NCBI RefSeq assembly: GCF_000002595.2
Contig: NC_057006.1
Span: 5,315,356 to 5,379,355, forward strand
Direction of reading: 5' to 3'
Length of the DNA: 64,000 bases
DNA from: Chlamydomonas reinhardtii
Taxonomy: Eukaryota > Chlorophyta > Chlorophyceae > Chlamydomonadales > Chlamydomonadaceae
The stretch's first letter is position 1. Every line of letters begins with the position of its first letter. Made by a program: the position numbers and the translations under genes. Shown here piece after piece: positions 22,301-32,600 of this stretch. The notes beneath the pieces are model-generated. The model had not been told where the DNA came from. It saw only the letters and a program-made list of their open reading frames with translations, and did not search any database.

Positions 22301-23464
22301 CCCTGGACCACTGGCACCCAGCATCAGCGTGCATGTGCTCGCGTGTGCAGCGGCGGCGACACTGGAGCTGACCACCAGCTCCCACCTGCTGAATGGTGAA
22401 CACCAGCGGGAAGGTCGTGCCCGTGGCCACCAGCGTGAAGTCCATGTTGTATCTACGTGTGTGTGAGGGGGTGTTGTCGTTGTGAGCACACTTATGCTTG
22501 TTGGAGGGCAACGGACGTGGGCAACGGGCAAAGCCAACGCAGCTGGCAAGGGCCTGGCATGCACGAATCACGAGACTGGTTAGCACCCAGTGTCTGTCAG
22601 TATGGATGCGACATTACAAGAAGGGACAGTCCGACCAAGCAAGGGTGCCCAGCACCCAGGTCAAGGGAACCATCTCCGGCCCAAAGGGAAACCGCCCTCC
22701 CGCAGCTGGCTGCCGACCTTCACCAAACCGTGCATTGTTTCTGCACATAAAACAGTGTGCATCTGTTGCAGCTGCTGGGTGTAGGCCAGTACCGCAGCTC
22801 CCATTTGCACGGAAGCAAGTCCTCGTCGGTAAGGTTTGTGTTGTAGCCCACTCCCACCGCTCCGCCGTGCCACTCCATCCGCCATCATCAAACCGTCACA
22901 GTGACAAGCGTGATAGGCTGCACTGCTGGCTTTTGCCCCACGCCTGCCTCGCCACGTCTTTTCCTGGTGGCACATCGCCGGTCTGCCGCAGGTACCCGAC
23001 ACCGAGGCCCAACAGCTCTCTCCCTTGTTCCGCCGCCCCCCTTCCCAGTTCGTTGCCTCGCCCGCGCAGTCCGCGTAGCCTAACGCGTGGCTGGCCCTCG
23101 TTTCAACAGGGCCAGTGAATGCTCCTTCAAACTTGCTCAGTCAACCGCAGTTTCAGCATATTCCGAAACGCAGTTGCGTCGTTGCTTTCGCGCATGGTTT
23201 TTCTCCGCACTCTCTGCCCGGGTCTTCCTTACGCGCCGATGCGCGCGTGCGATCCACCCACCTGAAGTCCCACTCGTAGCAGGCGGCGACCGCCAAACAC
23301 GCAACTGCCATTAGAATGAGAGTATGCAAATTGAAGAGGTAGGCCAGCGCGCGAATGTACCTCCTTGCCAGCAATCCCGCTCCCGTCTTGTCTAAACCAA
23401 GCCATCCACGCTTCTGCTGGCGCAAGAACGTCTTCCAGGCCCGAAGCCCCACGGAGTTCGGCAT
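19346..23464 (-). CDS. Bestrophin-like (UPF0187-type) membrane protein
   Basis: Ten exons: 23262-23464, 22386-22452, 21801-21988, 21404-21480, about 20922-21102, 20766-20846, 20471-20594, 20236-20344, 19849-20010 and 19346-19663. Phases agree throughout, giving about 502 residues. Residues 37-65 form a first membrane span, followed after NMDFTLV by FPLVFTIQQAFARRERA, the arrangement of algal and protist bestrophin-like proteins. A central cytosolic helical region follows, then two more spans (GILLHIFAIILAPYF and GAIVFVLIVMLLYHI). The stretch IEMPFDEKGLDD matches the acidic PFxxxGxDD segment that in bestrophins forms the calcium clasp. The last 160 residues are Ser/Pro-rich and disordered. Likely an anion channel; that role is inferred from family, and the membrane in which it acts is unknown. 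Confidence 0.7.
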
Positions 23465-23866
23465 AATGGTGCGAGTTTGGGCTTCAGGTCAGCTTAATTA
23501 GTGTTTGCACATATAACTGCAAGTGTTTTGCGCGCCCCAGGGTCATAGCGAGGACACGCGCGAAATCGTCGTTGCTGGTCGTTGTCCAGCGTTTGGTATC
23601 ACTGTAGTTGTTAGTCCGCATGTGTAGTATGAGCACGTCGCATATTTCTTGCTGACAGCGGCCGGGCTGGATTGCGGACTCGCGTCGGCGCCCATGCATG
23701 TTTTGGTCCACGAACATACAGTGGAATACATTCCGTTTCTTTACGATGAATCAATTTCATTTTCAAAACCTGCCATTACTTTGACCTGCTTGGAAAGAAC
23801 CCTTTCGCTTCAGAGGTGACATTCTGCTTGCCTGGGGCAGCCTTTTAAGTAAATTCATTGATACAG
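23465..23866. promoter_or_regulatory. Divergent promoter region between the bestrophin-like gene and POP4
   Basis: The 402-bp gap separates two gene starts transcribed outward. It is AT-richer than the exons. No specific element was identified. Confidence 0.45.
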
Positions 23867-25668
23867 ATGCAGCGAAATGGAGCAAGCCCCGGGGGACCGG
23901 CCATATCCGCGGCAAAGAAGCGCAGGTATGCGGGGGGTCACTGGAGGCAAGGCTGGAGGGGCCACGCGGGGTTCCTCACTTCCTCCCCTCTCCGGAGGCG
24001 AGGAGCATGGGGGTCATTCGGGGATCTCTCCTCGGGTGAGCGTGCATGTCTCGTACGTTTTTGGGGCCCTGGCTTAGTCCACGGCTGTCGTCCCACATGT
24101 AACCTCTATCAGCCACGCGGCACCTCGCTGGCGACACTCTCACTTGGTGATGCGTCGGCATCCTGCAGGCTCGCTATGCTGGATGAGACCCTCCAGGCCT
24201 CAGCCAAGCAACAGCAGCCACAGGCAGGCGGCAGGCAGCTCGGCAGGCCAGACTCAAAGCCAGCAGGCGGGCGCAACAGCGCTGTGAGCACTGTTCCCGC
24301 AGCTGCAGCAACGGTGGACGCGGTCAGACCCAAAGATGGAGACTTCCCCTACAACCGCCTCGGGGAGGCTGTGCTAGATGGCTCCCTGTCGTCAGCCCTG
24401 GCGCAGGCTAAGGCTGCCGCGCAAGCCGCCGCCGCCGCAACAAGCGCCGCCTTCGGCGGGCCCGCGTCCGCGGCCGGAGGACGGCGGGGCAGCTCCCGCC
24501 GCACGGCACCCACGGTGACGTCGGCGGCAGCCGCTGCGGCGGCGGCAGCGGCTGCGGGCGGTGACTCTGTGGCGGCGGATGTGCTGGCAGAGCTTGTGGC
24601 TACCAACCCTCGTACCAGCAGCAGTGACCTGCGCTCGCTGCTGAGCCAGCGGCTGCAGGACCGCTCCGTGCTGCTGGACAACCCCATGGCGGCGCTGAAC
24701 GCCAAAAAGATGTTCGCAAGGTGCGGGCAGCAAGATCTGGTGGGGCTGAATAGTCGTTCATGACAAGTCAGTATTAAATGCATTACAGGTATGAAGTGTA
24801 GTACAGTGGCCACATGGATGCCCTCCTACAGTGGCAGTGTATCCCGTCTTGTGTGCTCTTTGCACGCTATGTGAGCTGAGTAGGATGTGGCGAATGCTTC
24901 AGCAGGCGCACATCGAGCTACTCGGCCAAGCTCCGCAGCAACACAGAAACCAAGCGGCGCGCAGCGGCGGCGGTGTCGGCAGCTGGCGAGTCAGCCGCGG
25001 ACCACGCCGCCGCTGCGGAACCGCGTAAGGGAGCTCCCAGGTGCGGCCGATTCCTGCATGCGTGCAGCATGCCATTGCTTATGCTGGGGGCAGTTGGACA
25101 CGTTTCGCAAGTGACGACGTAGCGTCGGTCAGATGAATACCGTGGCCAATACTTCACCGCAAACAGTTTCGAGACTATGCTGCGCGTGCACGAGCTGTGG
25201 AACCAGTACACGCAAGGCCTCGTCCGCAACGCGCCCGCCGGCGCTGCGGCCTCGAGTGCAACGGCCGCGGCCGCAGCCGCTGCCAAGGTGGCGGACCTAC
25301 ACGGCGCGCGCGTGACGGTGGTGCAGCACCGCAACCCGCAGCTAGTGGGCGCCAGCGGCGTGGTGCTGCGCAGGAGCACCGCCGCGCTGCACGTGGTGAC
25401 GCCCGGCGACCGCGTGAAAGGTGCGTCCATAAATGTTTTCGCACGCCGCCCAAATTCACGTGCGCTGCGACTGATGGGCGACGTTCAGGGTCTGTGGATT
25501 GGCAGACGGGGCGCTCCTGCGGTTGCTGTCGCCAGCAACCTACCTGCACCTCCCGACCACGCTGCATCTGACCCCGCCCATCCGGCCATCTCCCTCGCAG
25601 TTGTGCCGCTCAAGGGGTGTGCGGCCCAGTACGTCATCAACGGCATTGTGCTGCAGCTGACGGGGTGA
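23867..25668 (+). CDS. POP4: RNase P / RNase MRP protein subunit POP4 (Rpp29)
   Basis: Five exons: 23867-23925, 24169-24720, 24906-25024, 25133-25420 and 25601-25668. All phases agree, giving 361 residues. The C-terminal 90 residues are the conserved Sm-like Rpp29 fold: ADLHGARVTVVQHRNPQLVG, then SGVVLRRS, DRVKVVPLKGCAAQYVINGI and a hydrophobic end. Ahead of it is the helix FETMLRVHELWNQYTQGLV, also typical of POP4. The N-terminal 230 residues are Ala/Ser/Arg-rich and low-complexity, with a basic KLRSNTETKRRA patch in exon 3, as expected for a nucleolar protein. POP4 helps the RNA subunit process 5' ends of pre-tRNA and pre-rRNA. The start ATG at 23867 was chosen because its phase reaches exon 2; an alternative ATG ten bases downstream is in the wrong frame. 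It is convergent with the HIRAN gene. Confidence 0.9.
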
Positions 25669-25954
25669 ACACCGTCAGCTGCGACAGGCTGCCGATCGGC
25701 TGCCGGTCAGTTGGCGCCTGGACACAACAGGCCGTGGTGAGTACCGAGTCGGAGAGAGGATAGGAGGGCGAAAACGGACAGAAAGGCGTTCAGCAACCGC
25801 TGTGGGCGCAACAGCAACGTACCCTACTTTCTGCAATGAAACAATGAAACCATGACCACCGCTGCTTTGTCATTGGATCAACCACAGGGTCCGCAATTTC
25901 AACGGCTGGTTGCCCCTCAACCATGGTGGCGTACCAGGACCCACAGCGGCATCA

Positions 25955-27556
25955 CTACATCAGCAGCTCTACCCGCCAGCCCTCAGCTTGCACCGCCACC
26001 GCTCTCCGGCACACCAGCAGGAAGTACGCGAGTACATCCTCCTCACCCAGACCGTTGATCTCCGCGAAAAGACCCGCCTCGGGCATGGCCAGCAAGCCAC
26101 GAAGCACTCCCGACAGTGCGGCGCCTGCTTCATCCCCAGCACTACTCCCGCTGCCCCCGCCCGCCGCGGCCGCTGCGCCCAGCAACGTGCCCGCCCCGAC
26201 AGCGGCGGCAGCCGCCTCCGACAGCCCTTGCTCCAACCGGCTCTTGGCTTCTGCCAGCGGCTGGCTCAGCGCCGCCAGCCGTATCAGCTGCACGCTACGT
26301 GCTGCGCTGTTGAACCGCCACAGGGGCACCAGCGTCAGCGGCAGCTGCTCTTGCGCCGCCCCTGTGACCTCGCACTTGTAATTGGCTGCGGCCAGGCTGG
26401 CGGCACGCAGCGCAGGCAGGCGCGGCCCCAGCGCGGCGGGCAGGTCTGACAGGCGTGCGGCTTCGCTGGCGGCGGGCGGCAGCAGCGGCTCCAGCGTCAG
26501 GCTGGCCAGGTCAGGCCGAGCTGCGGGCCGTGCAGGGGAAGTGGGCAAGTGGGATGCGAGCGAGTTGTTGTGTCAGCAATGATGAGGGTCCCTGATTGAG
26601 TGTCTTTGCGGGTACCGGTATATCCAACAGTGATGCAATGTGTAGCCATAGCTCTCACGTGGTGAAAGCAGGAGAGCCGAGAGCGGGTACGTGTAGCAGA
26701 CTGACATGGCTTCATGGCAAGTTCAGTCTGCATTGTAACCTGCTCTCCTGTGATGCCTTACCAAGGACATATGCGCCGTAGTTAGATGACCCCGGCTCGG
26801 CCACCGGCCCCGTTGACGCCGTGATGGCGAAGCCGTGCTCTGTGCGGCCGTAGCGGCTGTTCTGGCCGTCCTTGCGCGGCACATAGCCCAGTGTGCGGCC
26901 GCGCAGGTCAGCCACCCGCACAGCCGCTGCGTCGTGCGGGTTCCATGGCTCCCGCTCTAGCAGCAGCATCTGGTCGGGCTGCAGGGCGCGAACTAGCTCC
27001 TGCATAGCGACAGCGGTGTGAAAGCTAGGACTTGAATGAGGCGTCATTGGATAGCGTTTATCACCACACGTGCGGAGGCTTCCACGGTCGCGTAGACCTC
27101 TATGGCACCACCACCACCTATTTGAACACAGCGCATTTGCAAGCTGACGTGCTGGTGCACTTGCCTGGCGCCCATCAAACGTGACGCCTGCCAGCCGAAT
27201 GGAGTCCGGCCGGTGCTTCTGTTCCGAAGCCGTGCGCGCCGCCAAAAGCATCTACGGTCAGCGGTGGTGAGCAGACTGGCGCGTTGCATTCTAGGATTGC
27301 GTTTCTAGGATGCCACCTATTAGGGCGAGCTTCAGTTGCCATGCTGTTGACATATTACACATCTTACCTCAGTCTCCGAGCTATAGCGGCCTGCACATGC
27401 AATGCCGTGGCTGACGCCGTGGTAGAAACGGCCGCGGGCCTGATGGCACCCCGAAGCAGGGGCGTGTCGGGCGCCCCAAAGGCCAGGTTGCGACAGCTGT
27501 CGGCCCATAGCAGTTCCACGTCTACAAGCCGATGAAGTACGCGTGCTTGACTTCAT
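25955..27556 (-). CDS. HIRAN-domain protein with a KCEVTG segment
   Basis: Four exons: 27368-27556, 27165-27251, 26762-26999 and 25955-26520, giving 359 residues. The HIRAN domain spans about residues 80-150: RLAGVTFDGRQELVRALQ, then LLLEREPWNPHDAAAVRV and LGYVPRKDGQNSRYG. HIRAN domains bind single-stranded 3' DNA ends in HLTF-type remodellers, but here there is no helicase. The C-terminal half has LRAASLAAANYKCEVTGA, which resembles the start of an HNH-like zinc motif, but the rest of a nuclease site is not evident. A poly-Ala/Gly stretch precedes the end. The second intron has a GC donor (CAG|GCAAGT). The first exon is Ser/Arg-rich and could be an organelle leader; its assignment is less certain than the others. 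Confidence 0.72.
27165..27166 (-). promoter_or_regulatory. GC-AG intron donor in the HIRAN gene
   Basis: Exon 2 ends ...GGGCGCCAG and continues GCAAGT, the known consensus for GC-AG introns. Joining here to the acceptor before GAGCTAGTT restores the HIRAN core (FDGRQ|ELVRA) in phase 0. A GT donor in this position is absent. Confidence 0.7.
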
Positions 27557-27832
27557 AGCAAGCCGCTGGCGCGCAGGGAGAAGCAGCACCTCGTTGAACG
27601 AGTGGGCAGAACGTGTAGGCTTCGCCGGGTGCAGCTAGGTGACGATCGTAATGAACGAGGCTGGACAAAATTGTAATAATTCTGCACCAGTGGTGTGAAA
27701 CCGCAAGCTCCTGAGGCCGAGTCAAGAAGCCGAATCGGCAACCCATTGCATGCAATTAATACCACGGCACAAACCCTGTTTTGTTGCTTTACACTGAAGG
27801 CATATTAAAACATAAACATCCTAGCTGCAACG

Positions 27833-29076
27833 ATGCTCGTTAACCAGAACACAGTTATTGTCGGCGAGAAGGCAATCCTCGTTCCCTACCGCGCAGAACA
27901 CGTCCCCAGGTACCACGAATGGATGCAGGACCCCCATTTACAAGAAACGACAGCTTCGGAGCCGCTGACAATGGAGGAGGAGTATGAAATGCAGGTGGGG
28001 GCTGCGGAGCTCCCTTGGCAAGGCGTGCCCACGTACCGCCGTCTACCTATCCCCGCCCTTCCTGTGCGGTTGGTGTGCACCAGCCTATTACCAGCGTGCA
28101 CGTAACTGCAATCTACACATTCTCGCAGCGCTCCTGGGCGCAAGATGAGGACAAGCTCACATTCATAGTGCTGGACAGGGGTTTCCCCGATGTGCCGGGC
28201 ACCGGCAGCCATGGCGGTAAGGCACGCCCGGCGGTTGGTCGCTGCAGACGCCTAGGGTTTGCTGCCTACCTGCCCAAGCATAAACGAACCAGTGTTGTAG
28301 GTGTATACACGATGTCCCTTCGTCCGCACAGGCGGCATGGCGGGCGATGTAAACCTGTTTTTTACGCTGGACGAGGAGGAGGGCGGGCGGCAGGCGGCGG
28401 AGATTGAGGTCATGGTGGCAGAGCAGGGCTCGCGGGGCAAGGGCATCGCCAAGGAAGCGCTCCGTGCGCTTATGGCATACGCCAGCAGGTGTGGGGCACG
28501 GTGGCGCCGCAGCTCTGCAGCGTCATCGCTGGGGTTAGGGCCGGGGCGTGGCTGCATACTGGTGGCGGCAGGACAACGCTGAGCACGCAGCGTGCCGAGC
28601 TGCTGCGGTCGCACGAATGCCACGTGTTGCGCCTCGACACACCCAGTCAAAGCTCGCTTGAGCAGTTGTTCATCCCTGGTTACCCTACTACACGAGCAGG
28701 GAGCTGGGGGTGAAGCGCTTCGTGGCCAAGATACACGAGGTCAATGCGCCGTCCCGAAAGCTGTTTGAGGGCCTCGGCTTCGAGGAGTTCAAGAGGTGAG
28801 CCACTGGTCATGTCATGTCAAATCACACCTGTGGGAGATGCGGGCTGAGCTGTGGTATGGCATGGTCTCTTAGTAAACCACACTGAGGCGGACTGCCCCC
28901 CCCCCCCATCCGGTCTGACGCTGCCCAGCAGACAGCTTGTATTGACTAGGCTGATCCCTGTTTCGCGCGGCAGGGTGGCATGCTTTGGCGAGGTCCACTA
29001 CCAGCTCTCGACGGACAAGGCTGCCGACTGGCTGCCGCAACTGCAGGAGGGGCTCAATCTTGGCAAGTACGAGTAG
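27833..29076 (+). CDS. NAT9: N-acetyltransferase 9-like protein (NAT9), GNAT fold
   Basis: Five exons: 27833-27994, 28129-28216, 28332-28488, 28700-28795 and 28974-29076. Phases agree, giving 201 residues, the usual NAT9 length. The N-terminal block is strongly conserved: NQNTVIVGEKAILVPY, HVPRYHEWMQDP, LQETTASEPLTMEEEYEMQ, then DKLTFIVLD. The acetyl-CoA loop is in AEIEVMVAEQGSRGKGIAKE (Q/RxxGxG/A form), followed by KRFVAKIHEVNAPSRKLFEG. All core GNAT elements are present. In animals NAT9 affects microtubule stability; that role is not shown here. It lies 276 bp from the HIRAN gene and is divergent from it. Confidence 0.92.
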
Positions 29077-29616
29077 AGCGCAGGGCCGGGCTGGAGCGTG
29101 ATACCAGCACCGGCTGTGTGAGGCGCACGCTAGGGGCCAAGACCACGACAGAAGTGCGGCTGACGTTGATTGCACGGTGCCACCGGAGTGCATAGTAAGC
29201 CATGTACTGATAAGGACGTGGCCAAAGTCAGATATGTGGAGAGGAACCGGGACTCCACGGGAGTTGAGCGCGCAGCACGTCTCCGCGGCATTGGGCCCCG
29301 GGGGCGCGTGTACGCCTGCCGGGTGGATTTCGCCACACTGTGGGGCACTCCGTAGTATACATTCCGTGACTATTGATTGTATTGACCCCAGCTGATCAAT
29401 TTAGAATGATTGTCTGCTTGGCGCGGTTCGAGTTTGACGAGCTTGTCCTGCCCCGGAGGCATTCGTAGAAGTGATGAAGTTGTGACAACTTCTAATTTGC
29501 ATTGAGCTAGGTTTGTGCGCTGGACTGGGCACACGCTGGTACCACCCTACCCGGCGATGACCAGTTGGTCGCAGCATAGCTAGCAAAGTTGGCCCTGCAG
29601 GAGCCAGACCGGCACG
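29077..29616. other. Intergenic: NAT9 3' UTR and upstream of the large low-complexity gene
   Basis: No coding motif was found. A possible acceptor (CTGCAG|GAGCC) at about 29600 means an additional 5' exon of the next gene could lie here. Confidence 0.35.
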
Positions 29617-32600
29617 ATGGAAAAGGCAAGTTATGTTATGCAGTGTTTGCGCATTTCGTTGCCTAACCAGCGGCGAGCTGTTCCAAAAAATCTTACAGCT
29701 TCAACACCGACCCTCTGGAGGCGGGGGCAAGCTGGGAACGCTTGATATGCAGTCCTATTTGGAGGTGATGGGCCGGCAGCTGGCCGAAATTCAGGCCCAG
29801 CACCACCAGGTACGCACGCGAGCCGGGGACGCATAGCAGGCCCTTACGGCAGCAAACGCTGACGGTTTTCGTCACAATTCTCTTATGTAGTTCTACGCCA
29901 GCCGTCCGGAACGGTACAGCCGCGCGGCAGCGGTCGCGAAGGAGCCCGGACAGGAGCGCCGCGTGCACCGTTCCAGCTCTGCAGTGTCCCCGAGCTCAGC
30001 GCGCAAGCCGGTACGTGACAGGAGGCTACTGGAGGGGGACGTCTTTATGGGAATATCTCAGGGGGGGTAAAATCAGGGGGATAAATATCTCAGGGGCAAC
30101 CTGACACGGCTGTCTCTGCTGCAGGATGGGCCCACACCGGATGCGCGTGCTGGCACACCGTCGAGCGGCGAAAGCGGACAGGCTGGCAGTGCGACCGTTG
30201 CTCGCCGCTCGTTGGCCTTTGAGGATGGCATCACGGACGTGAAGGAGCTTGGTAACAAGCCCAAAGGTATGCACGTGATAGGCCCAGGTTTCAAGGCTCG
30301 CAGCTCCGTCGGTGCACGAGAACGCCTCGCGCGCGCTCGCCCGCTTGCTGACACGCCGCTACGCAACCACGATGCAGGCCGCAATGCCAAGTCTGATGGT
30401 CACGGCTTGCTGCGGATGTCCCTTTCTAGCCCACCGCCAATGAGTGGTCTCAGCATGGACGAGGACACGGGTAAGCCCACCGTATGCGCTGTAACGGATG
30501 TTCCCGAGCGTAGCCGTCTACCTTGGTGCGCAGCACCCAACTCACACTTTCGTTCTTCTTCTTGGAAACTGCAGTGGCGGTCAGTGCAGCGCCTGCAGCG
30601 ACCACGGCAGCCCGGCCGCGGCGGCAGCCGGCGGCGGGTGCGGGGCAGTCGCTGCTGGCGCAGGCGCAGTCCCAAGCATCGCGGGCACGGGCGCGCACGC
30701 CCCCCAGGGCCAGCCCCCCGGGGGTATCCCCGCGCCAGCAATCTGCCTCTACCACCGGAGTGTCCCCGTCCTTAAGCCCCTCTTCTGTCGGCGCCTCCTT
30801 CCGCCCAGGCAACAGCAACCCGGGCACGCCCAGCTCCGTCGCAACCTCCTCGCACCTCGCCTCAGTCGCGGCTGGCCTCACGCCGCGCGACGGCACGCCG
30901 CCGGCATCGGCCCGCGCCCGTGCTGTCGCAGATAGCTCTGTTGAAAGCTCGCCCGCGCTGAGCCGGGGCTTGGGGCTGGGCGGCGGCGGCGGTGGCTATG
31001 CCGTGTACAATGCTGAGGCGGGTGGGATTTCCAGCGTGATCGGTTACGAGACCACGCCCGAGTCGCAAGCTGGCGCAGCAGCGGGACAACCTCCTGGCAG
31101 CCGTCGGCCGCCCAGTGCCAGCAGCATCAGCACCAGCCAGTCCCGCTCCGCCTGGACCACGCCGCGGGAGGGGCCGGTAGCAGCGCCAGCTGCCACAGGC
31201 CCCGGCCCCGCCGGCGCATCGCCCTCCACCGCTACGCCCTCCTCTGTGGTCACGTCTGCGCTGACAGCCAGCGCTATGTCTTCCGCTCTGGCGGTGCACA
31301 ATGAGTACAGCGCCCGCGTGCGCGCAAGCGGCGCTGCTGCCCGAGCCCGCGCTGGCGATGAGGGCACTGTGTCTGAGGAGGATGGCCTGCCGCATCCGTT
31401 GGCGCTTGCGGGCCGGGCGTTTGACGGCATCGACAGCGAGGAGGACGACGAGGAGGATGGCATGGAGGATGCGGTGTCGCGGCCAGAGCAGACCGCAGCA
31501 GCAGCATCAGCGGCGGCGACGCAGAGGGGCCACAGTCGTGGGGGCAGGCAGCCAGCCGCGAGTGGGGAGTATGCAGCGTCGCTCAACTTCGCGGCGGCGG
31601 GACTCACCGAGGCCTCCGGGCCTAGCTCCGAGCGCGTGTCGGGCTTGGGAGCGGCCACCTCGTCGCGGGTGCCCGGGTCTCGGCCGGCACTGGCGGCTGC
31701 GAGCATGGAGACAGAAGAGGCGCTGCGGGCGCTGCTCGGTAGCCCGCGCCCGGTGCCGGCGCACGTAAGCGGCGGCCTGAGCAGCAGCCTGGATGGCGGC
31801 GTGCCGGAGGACGTGCTGGCGGCGCTGGCCAAGACGGATGCGGGCGGGCTGGATGCGGCACTGGCGGGCCTGGTTCGCCAGCACGCCGCGTACCTGGGAG
31901 TCCACGGCCCGGCGGCGCCCAGCGCTAGTCGGCCCAGTACGCAGGGTCAGGGTGCCTTGCTGAGCTCCCACACGTCGCCAGGCGGGGCTGCTGCAGGCCT
32001 GGCGGCGCGGCACGCAGGGCTGATGGGCCCCGGTGCGCTCACGGCAGCACCGGCGGCACTGCCGCCTGGCGTGGCAGGGCGCGGCTTTGACTCCAGCCTG
32101 CGCAGCGCCGGCGGCGCGCCCGGTGCGAGCCCGGGCGGCGGCGCTGCCGCCGCCAACGCTGGCAGGGGCCTCGCGCTGCATGCCGCCGCGCCAGCGATGG
32201 ATGCCAGCATCAGTCTGGACCAGATCGACCAGCTGGCGCGGACCATGGTGATTGATGCCGACACAGCGGCGCTGATGCGGGCCTCGGTGGTGGCGGCGGC
32301 CAGCGCCATGGCGGAGCAGCGCGCAGCGGCGGCGGCGCACCAGCAGCCGGTGCTGTACAGCATGGGCCCGACACGCGTGTCAGACCCTGGCAGCCAGGCG
32401 CTGCCGGAGCCGGCAGCGGCCGTTGCAAACGCCGGCGCCAGGCCCGGCACGGCCACGCGTGGGCCTCTGTCCCCTTCTGCGGCTTCGTCTGTCGGCAAGC
32501 CCGGTGGGGACGGCGACTCCGTGTTGTATGGCAGCCCGTATCGTCGCGGCGGCGCCGCGGCTGTGGTGCCGGCGGACGGGCAAGTGCCGCCCAGCATCGC

